Below, one piece after another: positions 7,959 to 17,120 of a stretch of DNA of 52,031 nt (the stretch's first letter is position 1; the number at the start of each line of letters is the position of its first letter). Origin of the DNA: Lautropia sp. SCN 69-89 (GTDB lineage Bacteria; Pseudomonadota; Gammaproteobacteria; Burkholderiales; Burkholderiaceae_E); contig MEED01000004.1 of assembly GCA_001724855.1 (NCBI GenBank), positions 1 to 52,031 on the forward strand, written 5' to 3'. The notes under the pieces are model-generated. The model was not told the DNA's origin. It worked only from the letters and a program-made list of their open reading frames with translations, and searched no databases. The translations under genes were made by a program, and so were the position numbers.

Positions 7959-9170
7959 ATGAACCGACCTGACGAAACCCCCGCCGCGCCGCAGCCGCTG
8001 AAGGGCCTGCGCGTGGTCGAGTTCACCCACATGGTGATGGGCCCGACCTGCGGGATGGTGCTCGCCGACATGGGCGCCGAGGTGATCAAGGTCGAGCCGC
8101 TCGGCGGAGAGAACACGCGTCGGCTGCTGGGTGCGGGCGCCGGCTTCTTCCCGATGTTCAACCGCAACAAGAAGAGCATCGGCATCGACCTGCGGCAGTC
8201 CGAGGGCGCCGAGGCGGCGCGGCGGCTCGCCGCGAGCGCCGACGTCGTGGTGGAGAACTTCAAGCCGGGTGCGCTGGCCAAGTACGGGCTCGATTACCCG
8301 TCGCTCGCGAAGCGCAACGATCGCGTGATCTACGTGAGCCACAAGGGGTTCCTGCCCGGCCCCTACGAGCACCGTACCGCGCTCGACGAAGTGGTGCAGA
8401 TGATGGGCGGGCTCGCCTACATGACCGGGCGTCCGGGCGATCCGCTGCGCGCAGGCACCAGCGTCAACGACATCATGGGCGGCCTGTTCGGTGCGATCGG
8501 CGCGCTTGGCGCGCTGATCCAGCGCGGCATCACCGGCAAGGGTATGGAGGTGCAGTCGGCGCTGTTCGAGAACAACGTGTTCCTGGTCGGCCAGCACATG
8601 CTGCAGTACGCGATGACCGGCCGCCCGCCGTCGCCGATGCCGGTGCGCGAGAGCCCCTGGGCGGTCTACGACGTGTTCACGGTGAAGGACGGCGAGCAGA
8701 TCTTCCTCGCCGCGGTCAGCGACGCGCAGTTCGCCACGTTCTGCGACATCTTGGGCTTCGCCGACCTGAGGGCCGATCCGGCCTATGCGACCAACAACGA
8801 GCGGGTGCGCGCCCGGCCGAAGCTGATGCCGGTGCTGCGCGAACGCCTCGCACGGCGAACGGCCGCCGAGCTGGCCACGCTGTTCGAGCAGGCCGGGCTG
8901 CCGTTCGCGCCGATCCGCAAGCCCGAGGATCTGTACGACGACGCGCACCTGCTGGCCACCGGCGGGCTGGCCGACGTGGTCGTGCCCGACGGCGAGAAGG
9001 CCGGGCAGACTGTCAAGACGACGCTGTTCCCGATTACGATGCGGGGCGCGCGCCTGCCGGTGCGGCTCGATCCGCCGCGTTTCGGCGCGCACACGCAGGA
9101 ATTGCTCGAAGGCCTGGGCTATGCGCGCGCCGAGATCGATGTGCTGCGCGCGCAACGCGTCGTGGCCTGA
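7959..9170 (+). CDS. Class III CoA transferase (CaiB/BaiF family)
   Basis: 403 residues from ATG 7959; a GTG at 7920 would add 13 residues without homology. The N-terminus LKGLRVVEFTHMVMGPTCGMVLADMGAEVIKVEP is typical of CaiB/BaiF transferases, as is NRNKKSIGIDL. The catalytic Asp of the family should be the one in RTALDEVVQMMGGLAYMTG, near residue 142. It moves CoA between carboxylic acids through an enzyme-aspartyl anhydride. It lies 29 nt before a TRAP transporter, so it may activate the acid the transporter brings in. Substrate not predictable. Confidence 0.92.
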   Translation: MNRPDETPAAPQPLKGLRVVEFTHMVMGPTCGMVLADMGAEVIKVEPLGGENTRRLLGAGAGFFPMFNRNKKSIGIDLRQSEGAEAARRLAASADVVVENFKPGALAKYGLDYPSLAKRNDRVIYVSHKGFLPGPYEHRTALDEVVQMMGGLAYMTGRPGDPLRAGTSVNDIMGGLFGAIGALGALIQRGITGKGMEVQSALFENNVFLVGQHMLQYAMTGRPPSPMPVRESPWAVYDVFTVKDGEQIFLAAVSDAQFATFCDILGFADLRADPAYATNNERVRARPKLMPVLRERLARRTAAELATLFEQAGLPFAPIRKPEDLYDDAHLLATGGLADVVVPDGEKAGQTVKTTLFPITMRGARLPVRLDPPRFGAHTQELLEGLGYARAEIDVLRAQRVVA

Positions 9171-9199
9171 ACCCGAAGATCACCTGGGAGGAGACGACC

Positions 9200-10204
9200 A
9201 TGCCTGACCGCCGCCAGTTCGCGCGCCGATGCGCCGTGCTTTCCGTGGCCGCATTCGGCTTGTGCGGCAGCGCCTTCGCTGCCGAGTACACGATGCGCAT
9301 CAGCCACCAGCTTCCGCCGACGCATCACACGGCGGTCAACCTCGATCGGTTCGCGAAGGAGGTGAAGGACGCGACGAAGGGCCGGGTCGAGGTGCAGATC
9401 TTCGGCGCCGCCCAGCTGTTCAAGCCGAACCAGAATCACCCGGCGGTCGCCAGCGGCAAGATCGAGGCCGCGGTGATCCTGAACTTCCAGTGGGGCGGGA
9501 CGATTCCCGAGATGAGCGTCACGGTGATTCCGTACCTGATGACCTCGGTGGCCAAGCAGAAGGCGTTCATCGGCTCGGAGGCGTCGAAGCTGCTCGACGC
9601 GAAGATGGCAGCGCGCGGCGTGAAGAACATTGCGTGGATCGTCGACACCAACGACGGCATCTTCACGTCGGGCAAGAAACTGCTGGTCGCGCCGGCGGAC
9701 TTCGCCGGACTGAAGATCCGCGGCCTGAACAAGCTGTTCGACGCGGGCCTGGAGGCGATGGGCGCATCGCCATCGGCGATGCCGGGCTCGGAGGTCTACC
9801 AGGCGCTGCAGACCGGCGTGCTCGACGCCGGCTTCACCGGCGTGAAGGCCGCGTACAGCCGCAAGTACTACGAGATCCAGAAGTACGGCGCGGCATCGAA
9901 CATCATCCTCGCGTTCGACAACCTCGTGGTGAACCCGGCGTGGTGGAACGGGCTGCCTGCCGACCTGCGCGCGGCGATCCAGACTGCGGCCGACCGGGCG
10001 GTGAAGCGGTCGATCCGCGTCACCGACGGCGTCCCGCCCGAGGACATCAAGGTGCTCAACGAGAAGGGCATGCAGGCGGTCGCGCTCACGAAGGCGCAGG
10101 AGAAGGCGATGGCCGACGCGATGCAGCCGGCGGTGAAGAAGGAGTTCCTGCGCGCGACCGCGCCCGATGGCGTGCGTCTGCTCGAGCTGATCGACCGCCT
10201 CTGA
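9200..10204 (+). CDS. dctP: TRAP transporter substrate-binding protein (DctP family)
   Basis: 334 residues with a strong ribosome site (GGGAGGAG) and a signal peptide ending GSAFAAE. The mature protein has the DctP/TAXI-like pattern MRISHQLPPTHHTAVNLDRFAKEV, GRVEVQIFGAAQLF and FAGLKIRG. The Arg in LKIRGL is the usual carboxylate-binding residue of DctP proteins. It would bind an organic acid in the periplasm and pass it to the DctQM membrane pair encoded directly downstream. Confidence 0.93.
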   Translation: MPDRRQFARRCAVLSVAAFGLCGSAFAAEYTMRISHQLPPTHHTAVNLDRFAKEVKDATKGRVEVQIFGAAQLFKPNQNHPAVASGKIEAAVILNFQWGGTIPEMSVTVIPYLMTSVAKQKAFIGSEASKLLDAKMAARGVKNIAWIVDTNDGIFTSGKKLLVAPADFAGLKIRGLNKLFDAGLEAMGASPSAMPGSEVYQALQTGVLDAGFTGVKAAYSRKYYEIQKYGAASNIILAFDNLVVNPAWWNGLPADLRAAIQTAADRAVKRSIRVTDGVPPEDIKVLNEKGMQAVALTKAQEKAMADAMQPAVKKEFLRATAPDGVRLLELIDRL

Positions 10205-10217
10205 AGCGCCGCCCAAC

Positions 10218-10790
10218 GTGACCGGCGCCGGATCGGGCCCGGACGCGGGCCCGGACGCGGATCCGCCCTCGCGCGAACCGCCGGCGCTGCGCGCGTTGGG
10301 CAAGGTCGTGCGCGCCGCGGCCGGCGCGGCGATGGCGCTGGCCGCGCTGGCGTTGCTCGCTTCGCTCGTCCTGATCGGCTGGGCAGTGGTGATGCGCTAC
10401 GTGTTCAGCGCGGCGCCGGTCTGGGTCGACGAGGTCGTCGGCTTCGCACTAATAGCGGTCGTCATGCTCTCCGCCGCGCAGGCGCTGCGTGACGGCGAGC
10501 ACATCGGCGTCGACCTGCTGATCGAGCGGATTTCGCCGCAGCGGCGCCGCTGGGTCCAGGCCTGGTCGGCGCTCGCGGCGGGGGCCTTCGCCGTCGTGCT
10601 CGTCTTCAACGGCTGGGGCTCCGCGATGCTGGCGAAGACGCTCGGCCTGGTCACCGAGGGGTCGCTCGAGTGGCCGACCTGGTGGCTGATGCTGCTGATG
10701 CCGGTCGGTGGCGCGTTGCTGCTGCTGGCGGCGATCGAGGCGCTCTGGCGGGCGCTGGCGGGCCCGCGGCCCGGCCCGGAGCGATCGTGA
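10218..10790 (+). CDS. dctQ: TRAP transporter small permease (DctQ family)
   Basis: 190 residues from GTG 10218, 13 nt after dctP. Four hydrophobic segments and the family motif VWVDEVVGFALIAVVMLSAAQALRDGEHIGVDLL place it as DctQ. The N-terminal cytoplasmic tail contains two perfect 12-bp repeats (GGGCCCGGACGC, 10235-10258) encoding GPDAGPDA. Its stop overlaps the start of dctM (GTGA). Confidence 0.9.
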   Translation: MTGAGSGPDAGPDADPPSREPPALRALGKVVRAAAGAAMALAALALLASLVLIGWAVVMRYVFSAAPVWVDEVVGFALIAVVMLSAAQALRDGEHIGVDLLIERISPQRRRWVQAWSALAAGAFAVVLVFNGWGSAMLAKTLGLVTEGSLEWPTWWLMLLMPVGGALLLLAAIEALWRALAGPRPGPERS

Positions 10791-12073
10791 CGATCGCGCT
10801 GATCTTCGCCGGGCTGCTGTTGCTGCTGTTCACCGGCCTGCCGATCTTCGCCGGCCTGGCGCTCTACGGCGGCGCGCTGCTGCTCGTCACGCAGGGCGAT
10901 CTCGGATCGGTGACCGAGATCATCTTCGGAGAGATCAACCACTACCTGCTGGTGGCGATACCGCTGTTCGCATTCATGGCCCAGGTGATGATCCGCGGCC
11001 GGATCGTCGACGACCTGTACAACACCGCCTACACGCTGACGCGGCATCTTCCCGGCGGCGTGGGCGTGGCGACGATCGTCGCGTGCACGATCTTCGCGGC
11101 GATCTCGGGCTCGAGCGTCGCGACCGCGCTGACGATCGGCGCGGTGGCGATCCCGCAGATGATCCGCTTCGGGTATCGGCCGAGGTTCGCCTACGGCCTG
11201 GTGGCGGCCGGCGGCACGCTCGGCATCCTGATCCCGCCGTCCGGGCCGATGGTCTTGTACGGCGTGTCGACCGACACCTCGATCGGCGGCCTGTTCATGG
11301 CCGGTGTCGTGCCGGGGCTGCTGATGGCCGGCGTCTTCATCGCGTGGAACATGGCGAGTGTCGCGTTCGCGCACCGGCACCTGGCGCGCGAGCCGCGTGC
11401 GAGCCTCGGCGAGGCACTGGGCGCGATCCGGCGCTCGCTGTGGGCGTTCTCGCTGCCGGTGTTCGTGCTGGGCGGCATGTACGCGGGCGTGTTCACCGCC
11501 ACCGAGGCCGCAGCGGCCGGGGCCTGGCTGGCGCTGCTGATCGCGATGCTCGTCTACCGGACGATCGGCCTGCGCGATGTCTGGGACGCGGCGATCGACG
11601 CCTGCCGCGTGTCGGCGATGCTGTTCATGATCCTCGCGGGCGCGTCGGTGTTCGGCCACGTGCTGACCAAGCTGCGCATTCCGCAGCAGATCGTCGAGGC
11701 GATCGTCGCGGCCGACATCGGCGTGACCGGCTTCCTGGTCGTGATGATGGCGCTGATCTTCGTGCTCGGGATGTTCCTGGAGTCGATCGCGATCATCCTG
11801 ATCACGACGCCGGTGATCATGCCGGCGATGGCGCACCTGGGCATCGATTCGATCTGGTACGGCGTGCTGCTGGTGATCAACCTCGAACTGGCACAGATCA
11901 CGCCGCCGGTCGGGATGAACCTGTTCACGATCAAGGCGATCACGCGGGCACCGATCGGCGAGATCGTCCGCGGCTCCGCCCCCTACGTGCTGCTGATGAT
12001 CGCGGTGCTGGCGATCGTCATGATCTGGCCGCAGCTTGCGCTGTGGCTGCCGGGGACGATGTTCGCGCGCTGA
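10787..12073 (+). CDS. dctM: TRAP transporter large permease (DctM family)
   Basis: 428 residues from GTG 10787, the start that gives the 4-bp overlap with dctQ. It is strongly hydrophobic, about 12 membrane segments, with typical DctM motifs: VAIPLFAFMAQVMIRG, AAISGSSVATALTIGAVAIPQM, GGTLGILIPPSGPMVLYGV and INLELAQITPPVGMNLF. It carries the ion-coupled substrate path of the TRAP system. Length and ends match the family, so the dctPQM operon is complete. Confidence 0.95.
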   Translation: MTIALIFAGLLLLLFTGLPIFAGLALYGGALLLVTQGDLGSVTEIIFGEINHYLLVAIPLFAFMAQVMIRGRIVDDLYNTAYTLTRHLPGGVGVATIVACTIFAAISGSSVATALTIGAVAIPQMIRFGYRPRFAYGLVAAGGTLGILIPPSGPMVLYGVSTDTSIGGLFMAGVVPGLLMAGVFIAWNMASVAFAHRHLAREPRASLGEALGAIRRSLWAFSLPVFVLGGMYAGVFTATEAAAAGAWLALLIAMLVYRTIGLRDVWDAAIDACRVSAMLFMILAGASVFGHVLTKLRIPQQIVEAIVAADIGVTGFLVVMMALIFVLGMFLESIAIILITTPVIMPAMAHLGIDSIWYGVLLVINLELAQITPPVGMNLFTIKAITRAPIGEIVRGSAPYVLLMIAVLAIVMIWPQLALWLPGTMFAR

Positions 12074-12075
12074 AC

Positions 12076-12110
12076 GCCGCGGGACGACGACGCGATTCGC
12101 GTCCCGCGGC
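12076..12110. terminator. Hairpin between convergent genes
   Basis: Perfect 11-bp arms GCCGCGGGACG (12076-12086) and CGTCCCGCGGC (12100-12110) around a 13-nt loop, placed between the stop of dctM and the stop of the minus-strand pyruvyl transferase gene. No T-tract on either side, so its termination strength is uncertain. Confidence 0.6.
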
Positions 12111-12114
12111 CTCT

Positions 12115-13317
12115 TCAGGCGAGGCGCTCGCGCATCGCGTTGAACGCTTCGCGAAAGCGCACGGCCAATCGCGCGGCAGTGCCAGCGAGTTGCGCCGGAT
12201 CCGTCGCGAGCGCCTGCTCGATCGCCGATGCGGCGTCGTCGACGTCTACGACCGCGGGCATCTCCGCGAGATCCCAGGTCGAGGCGAACGCGGCCTGCTT
12301 GCCGGTGCGCGCCTGTGCCGAGGGATGGCGCAGGTTCACGCGCGGCAATGCGAATGCCATCGCGACGATCCGGCCGTGCAGGCTGCTGCCGCAGTAGCCG
12401 CGCGCTGCGGCGATCAGTGCGCAGATGTCCCAAAGGTCGAGCGACTCGAACACCGTCGCGGATTTGCCGCGCAGGCGTGCCGCGAGCCGCTGCAGCGCAT
12501 CGAGTTCGTCGTGCCAGGGCGCCGCGCCGGCGCGAAACAGCGCGATGCCGAGCCCGGTCGAGGCGCTGACGCGATCGAGCTGTGCGGCCAGGCGCGCCAG
12601 CGTTTCGTCGTCGCCGAAGTCGGCGCTGAACTGCACGGCGAGGTAGCCCTGCGGGAACGCATCGCGCAGGCGCGCGACCTCGCCTGTTTGCGCGCGCGCA
12701 CGTACCGTCTCGCCGAACAGCTCGGCGACCATCACCGCCGGGTCGGGCGCGAGCCGCGCCGTGATGCCGGCGGCCTGCAACCGGGCCTGTGTCTGCCGGT
12801 CGCGAACGCTGAGGTCGTCGGCGGCGGCGAGCGCGGCGAGCACGTCGGAGCGCAGCGCACCGTCGCAGGCATCGAGCTCGACGCCGCCCACCGCGAGGTA
12901 GGCGACGCGCAGCGGCCCCGGAAATGTTGCGCGCGCCGTCGTCGCGTAGGGCGCACGCGCCTGCGTGCCGAGCGTCGTGCGGGCCCATTCGCGCTGTTCG
13001 CCGGGGTGGCCGTCGAGGCGGCGAACAACCGACCGTGCGGCGGCCGGCTGCTCGAGCATGACCGCAGCCTGCCAGGCATCGCAGCTCAGGATCTCGCCGC
13101 CGACGTGGATCAGCGTGGCCGGCCTGTCGCCGAGCGAGGCTGCCACCGCGCGCAGCGCCTCGACCGCGTGCCCGCCCCACGGCCGCAGGTCGCGCTGCGC
13201 GATCCCGGCGAAGACGTGCCTGCGCCCGGGCAGCAGCGCTGCGGCGACGTGCGGGAACAGCATGTCGCCGAAGTTGTGGCGGTCGAAGGCGCCGAACAGG
13301 ATGACCGGAGCGTCCAT
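12115..13317 (-). CDS. Polysaccharide pyruvyl transferase family protein
   Basis: 400 residues. The N-terminus ILFGAFDRHNFGDMLFP fits the GxxxHNxGD pattern of CsaB/WcaK-like pyruvyl transferases, and GYCGSSLHGRIVAMAFALP is the conserved C-terminal motif. Such enzymes add ketal pyruvate from PEP to sugars of exopolysaccharides or cell-wall polymers. No glycosyltransferases are nearby, so it stands apart from a polysaccharide cluster and its acceptor is unknown. Confidence 0.82.
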   Translation of the reverse strand: MDAPVILFGAFDRHNFGDMLFPHVAAALLPGRRHVFAGIAQRDLRPWGGHAVEALRAVAASLGDRPATLIHVGGEILSCDAWQAAVMLEQPAAARSVVRRLDGHPGEQREWARTTLGTQARAPYATTARATFPGPLRVAYLAVGGVELDACDGALRSDVLAALAAADDLSVRDRQTQARLQAAGITARLAPDPAVMVAELFGETVRARAQTGEVARLRDAFPQGYLAVQFSADFGDDETLARLAAQLDRVSASTGLGIALFRAGAAPWHDELDALQRLAARLRGKSATVFESLDLWDICALIAAARGYCGSSLHGRIVAMAFALPRVNLRHPSAQARTGKQAAFASTWDLAEMPAVVDVDDAASAIEQALATDPAQLAGTAARLAVRFREAFNAMRERLA

Positions 13318-13352
13318 CGGCCCCGATCATCGCCGATCCGCCGCCGAACGCC

Positions 13353-13925
13353 CTAGAACGCCGAGTCGATCCTGAAGAGCACCAGCAGGCCCATCACCGC
13401 GAAGATCGCCGCGGCGATCGAGTGCACCAGCTTCATCGGGATCTTCGCGGCGAAGCGGTCGCCGACGAACACCGCGGGCACGTCGGCAATCAGCATGCCC
13501 AGCGTGGTGCCGATCACCACGATGAGCGGGCTCGGGTAGTGCGCCGCCATCGCGACGGTGGCCAGCTGCGTCTTGTCGCCCATCTCGGCGAGGAAGAAGG
13601 TGACCAGCGTCGCACCGAACACGCCGAGGCGGCGTGCCGCCCGGCCTTCGTCCTCCTCGATCTCGTCGGGAATCAGCGTCCACGCGGCCATCGCGAGGAA
13701 CGACAGCCCGAGCACCCAGCGCAACACCTCCGGACTCAGCACCGCGGTGATCCAGGCACCGAGCGCACCCGCGAGCCCGTGATTGGCCAGCGTCGCGACG
13801 AGAATGCCGGCGACGATCGGCACGGGCTTGCGAAAACGCGCGGCCAGCAGCAGCGCGAGCAACTGGGTCTTGTCGCCGATTTCGGCGAGCGCAACCACCG
13901 ACGTCGAGACGAGGAGCGGTTCCAT
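13353..13925 (-). CDS. TMEM165/GDT1 (UPF0016) family cation transporter
   Basis: 190 residues, six predicted membrane segments in two repeats. The family motif E-x-G-D-K-T occurs twice (ALAEIGDKTQLLALLLA near residue 14 and FLAEMGDKTQLATVAMA near 112), linked by an acidic DEIEEDEG segment. Members export Mn2+ or exchange Ca2+/Mn2+ with H+. It starts 14 nt after the stop of the zinc permease gene, so it is probably co-transcribed with the zinc-uptake genes and may counter mis-accumulated divalent cations. Confidence 0.93.
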   Translation of the reverse strand: MEPLLVSTSVVALAEIGDKTQLLALLLAARFRKPVPIVAGILVATLANHGLAGALGAWITAVLSPEVLRWVLGLSFLAMAAWTLIPDEIEEDEGRAARRLGVFGATLVTFFLAEMGDKTQLATVAMAAHYPSPLIVVIGTTLGMLIADVPAVFVGDRFAAKIPMKLVHSIAAAIFAVMGLLVLFRIDSAF

Positions 13926-13939
13926 CGCGCGTGACGATA

Positions 13940-14707
13940 TCAGGTCGCGACGCGCGGCCGAAACGCGGCCGCGCCGGCGATCGCGCATCCGGCCAGGGCC
14001 CAGACGATCACCGCACCCGACGGTGCGTCGAGCAGCGCGGACAGCGCGAGTCCCAGTGCATAGCCCGCTGCGCCGATGCCGTAGGCCAGCGCATGCCGCC
14101 TGGCCCCGCGATGCCGATGCGTGGCGAGCGCCGGGATGATCAGGCTCGAAAACACCAGGTAGACGCCGACCAGTTGCACCGATGCGGTGACGGCGAGCGC
14201 GAAGGCCGCGTAGAAGCCGAAGCGCCCCGCGCGCCGCACCCAGCCCAGCGACAGTGCCGCCGCCAGCGGCACGGTGATCGCGGCGAGCCATGCCAGTTGC
14301 CGCGCGTCGGCCCAGAGGATCTGTCCGACGAGCAGGTCCTTCAGGTGCTCGCCGCCGTGCGGGTTGCCGGCGAGCAGCAGCAGGCCGGCGCATGCGGCCA
14401 GCACGAAGATCGCGCCGATCAGCGCTTCCTGCTGCCGCGGCGCGCGACGCTCGGTCCAGGTGAGCAGCAGCGCGCCCAGCAGCGCGGCCGTCACCGCCGA
14501 GAGCTGAACGGTCAGTCCACTCTCGCGCAGGCCGAACGCATCGGCGGCGACCACGCCGAGCCCGGCGATCTGCGCAATCGCCAGGTCGGCGAAGACGATG
14601 CCGCGGTCGAGCACCTGCGCGCCCAGCGGCACGTGCGTGGCCAGCACGAGCAGGCCGGCGAGCATCGGCAGGCCGAGGATGCTCCAGTCGAGCGCGCCCC
14701 AGTTCAC
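13940..14707 (-). CDS. Metal ABC transporter permease (ZnuB-like, ABC-3 family)
   Basis: 255 residues from GTG 14707, the start giving a GTGA overlap with the binding-protein gene. Seven to eight membrane segments and ABC-3 permease motifs: DLAIAQIAGLGVVAADAFG, QEALIGAIFVLAACAGLLLLAGNPHGGEHLKDLLVGQILW and LVGVYLVFSSLIIPALA. It should form the membrane channel for zinc (or manganese) delivered by the upstream binding protein. No ATPase gene is encoded with it. Confidence 0.9.
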   Translation of the reverse strand: MNWGALDWSILGLPMLAGLLVLATHVPLGAQVLDRGIVFADLAIAQIAGLGVVAADAFGLRESGLTVQLSAVTAALLGALLLTWTERRAPRQQEALIGAIFVLAACAGLLLLAGNPHGGEHLKDLLVGQILWADARQLAWLAAITVPLAAALSLGWVRRAGRFGFYAAFALAVTASVQLVGVYLVFSSLIIPALATHRHRGARRHALAYGIGAAGYALGLALSALLDAPSGAVIVWALAGCAIAGAAAFRPRVAT

Positions 14708-15618
14708 TTGCCGACTCCCGCGGCGAGCAGGCGTGCGATCGTGTCGTCGAACAGGCCGAACAGGTCCCTGGCGCCGTCGGTGCCGCCGACGGTGAACGGC
14801 AGCTTCACCGCGGCGACGCCCGCGTTGCGGTTCAGCCATTCGGCCGGCCTCGGATCCTGGTAGGCCGCATAGAGCGTCATGCGTGCCGGCGTGGCCTTCA
14901 GCGTCGCGAGCACCGCCTGCAGGTGCGAGACGGTGGGCTCGACGCCCGGTTTGGGTTCGAGCACCGCGATTTCGCGCAGGCCGAGCCAGTCGTACAGGTA
15001 GGCGAATGCCTTGTGCTGCGAGACCACCGGTGCGCCCTTCAGCGGCGCGGCCTGCGCGGTCCAGCGGTCGATCGCCTGCTGCCAGCGCTGCGAGAAGTCG
15101 GCTTCGCGCCGCGCGTACTCGCTCGCGTGTGCGGGGTCGAGCTGGCGCAGGCGCGCCGACAGTGCCGCGGCGACCTTCGCGATGTTGCGGGGGTCGGTCT
15201 GGATGTGCGGATTGCCGTCGGCGTGCACGTCACCTTCCGAGCGATCGAGCCGCTGCGGCACTTCGAGCTTGCGCACGTAGTCGGCCGCGGCGAAGTGGCC
15301 CGGCTGGCCGGGCTGCACCTTCGCGTTGCCGGCTTGCTGCAGCAGCATCGGCAGCCAGCCGATCTCCAGCTCCGCACCGGTGCAGGCGACGAGATCGGCG
15401 TTGCGCGCGCGGGCGATCAGGCTCGGACGCGCCTGGATGCGATGCGGATCCTGCAGCGCGGTCGTGGCCGAAGAAGCCTCGACCAGGTTGCCGCCGAGTT
15501 CCTGCGCCAGCGCGGCCCATTCGGGTTCGCAGGCGAAGACCCGCAGCGCCGCGTGCGCGGACAGCGCCGGCAGCGCCAGCGAGGCCGCGACCAGCGCGAG
15601 AAAGACGGTTCGCTTCAT
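14704..15618 (-). CDS. Zinc ABC transporter substrate-binding protein (ZnuA-like)
   Basis: 304 residues with a ribosome site (GAGGA) and signal peptide ending SAHA. Cluster A-I binding-protein features are present: CEPEWAALAQELGG, LQDPHRIQARPSLIARARNADLVACTGAELE, and HADGNPHIQTDPRNIAKVAAAL with probable His ligands. VSQHKAFAYLYDWLGL and LEPKPGVEPTVSHL follow. The His/Asp-rich loop of classical ZnuA is absent. It overlaps the permease gene by 4 bp and lies 14 nt after the porin gene. Confidence 0.9.
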   Translation of the reverse strand: MKRTVFLALVAASLALPALSAHAALRVFACEPEWAALAQELGGNLVEASSATTALQDPHRIQARPSLIARARNADLVACTGAELEIGWLPMLLQQAGNAKVQPGQPGHFAAADYVRKLEVPQRLDRSEGDVHADGNPHIQTDPRNIAKVAAALSARLRQLDPAHASEYARREADFSQRWQQAIDRWTAQAAPLKGAPVVSQHKAFAYLYDWLGLREIAVLEPKPGVEPTVSHLQAVLATLKATPARMTLYAAYQDPRPAEWLNRNAGVAAVKLPFTVGGTDGARDLFGLFDDTIARLLAAGVGK

Positions 15619-15632
15619 GATTCGGTCCTCGC

Positions 15633-17045
15633 TCAATAGCGGTGGGCGCCGTGCGCGCCCAGGCTCATCTGGTACTGGAGGAACAACTGGTTGTCGGCCG
15701 CGCCTTCGCGCGCGTGGTCGCGCGCCCACTGCAGGCGCACCCGCGAGAACTCGCTCGGCCTGTATTCGAGCATTGCCGTGTTCCTGCGCGGGCGGTAATC
15801 GCTCGTGGCCGGCCAGCCCGCGCCGGCGCCGTCGTCGGGCGTGCCCGGATCGAGGCGTTCGGTGCGCAGCCCGACGCGCCAGCGCGGCATGAACTTGTAA
15901 ACACCCTGCAGGTACCAGCCCGACTGCGTCGTGCGCAGGGCGCCGGGGCTGTCGGCGCCGCCGATGTCGTAGACGAGCTCGCCGTTGCGCGTGCTGTGCA
16001 GGTATTCGCCTTGCAGCGTGAAGGCGGTGCGCGCGTCGTTGCCTCCCGGCGCCCACTTCCAGACGGCGTCGGCGATCCAGATGCGCGTGTCGCCGGTGAA
16101 TGCGCTGGCCAGCGTATCGCCGGCCGCGTCGGCGGCCAGCAGTGTCTGGTCCTTCGCCTTCGCGCGCAGCATCGACAGGCCGGCGCGCCAGTTGTGGCTG
16201 TCGCCGATGTCGCCGCCGGTGTGCGCCGTGAGCGCGTGCATGCCGGCGCCGTTGCGCGAGGTGTCGCCGCCGCCGGGAAAGCTGCGGCCCCGGCCGACCT
16301 CGGCGCCGAGCTCGACCAGCCAGTCGGTGGGCGCGACCCAGGTCAGCTGCAGGCCGTCGTCGCCGAACTGCGACCCCAGCATCGCCTGGTATGCGAGCGG
16401 GCTGTCGACGAAGTCCCGAGTGTGGGCGTGCTTCGGGTTGAGGTAGCCGATGCCGGAGAAGAAGCGCCCCGCCTTGAGCGAGAAGCCGCCACCCAGCGAC
16501 GTGGTCTGCACCCAGGCCTCTTCGACCGACAGCGAGTCGTCGGGGTGCAGCGCGACGAAGGCAGCGCCCCGGAACCAGGGGTCGATGCTGGCCGCGAAGC
16601 CGAGCTCGGTTTCGGCGAGGCTCAGCCCGCGTGTGCCCGGGCCGACTTCGGCATCCGCGGGCAGGGGGAAGCCGGTGATCGCATAACGTTCCGGATCCTG
16701 CGAAGTGCGGGTGTAGGTGCCCGAGAGAATCAGCGAGACGGCAGGGTTGAACGCGCTCGCGCCGCGGGCCCCGTTGCCCGCTGTAGGCGCGGGCGCGGGG
16801 ACGGGTGCTGCGACCGGCGCTGGGGCGGGCGGCGGCGCGGATGCCGCGCCCGGTGCGTCGACAGCCACGGCGGCAGCCTCGGCCGCCTTCAGCCGCGACT
16901 CCATCGCCTGCAATCGCGCCTCATAGGCGCTGCGCATCGCTTCCAGCTCGGCTCGAAGCGCCTTGATGTCCGATGCGGGATCGGCTGCCGCGGCCAGCGG
17001 CGCGGCGAGGACGAGCGCGAGGCTCGTCCGCAAGAGATTGTTCAT
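15633..17045 (-). CDS. Outer-membrane beta-barrel porin of the zinc-uptake operon
   Basis: 470 residues. A signal peptide (ends AAAADPA) is followed by a short coiled coil (IKALRAELEAMRSAYEARLQAMESRLKAAE), a long Ala/Pro linker (about residues 60-90) and a C-terminal barrel of alternating strands. The final FLQYQMSLGAHGAHRY is barrel-like. The coiled coil plus linker plus barrel plan resembles outer-membrane porins with a trimeric periplasmic stalk. Being sandwiched between a Cys/His protein and a zinc binding protein suggests metal passage across the outer membrane; that is inference from context. Confidence 0.75.
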   Translation of the reverse strand: MNNLLRTSLALVLAAPLAAAADPASDIKALRAELEAMRSAYEARLQAMESRLKAAEAAAVAVDAPGAASAPPPAPAPVAAPVPAPAPTAGNGARGASAFNPAVSLILSGTYTRTSQDPERYAITGFPLPADAEVGPGTRGLSLAETELGFAASIDPWFRGAAFVALHPDDSLSVEEAWVQTTSLGGGFSLKAGRFFSGIGYLNPKHAHTRDFVDSPLAYQAMLGSQFGDDGLQLTWVAPTDWLVELGAEVGRGRSFPGGGDTSRNGAGMHALTAHTGGDIGDSHNWRAGLSMLRAKAKDQTLLAADAAGDTLASAFTGDTRIWIADAVWKWAPGGNDARTAFTLQGEYLHSTRNGELVYDIGGADSPGALRTTQSGWYLQGVYKFMPRWRVGLRTERLDPGTPDDGAGAGWPATSDYRPRRNTAMLEYRPSEFSRVRLQWARDHAREGAADNQLFLQYQMSLGAHGAHRY

Positions 17046-17120
17046 GAGGTCCGGCTCCGGCCAGGGACGTCGCTTGCCCCGGCCTGCGAACTGCGCGGGC
17101 CGGGCGTCGTGTCGAAGAGG

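Noticed and set aside
10397-13330. Minus-strand open frame of 977 codons
   Set aside because: It runs opposite dctM and through the pyruvyl transferase in another frame; the product is Arg/Asp/His-rich and shows no domain. High GC makes such frames common.
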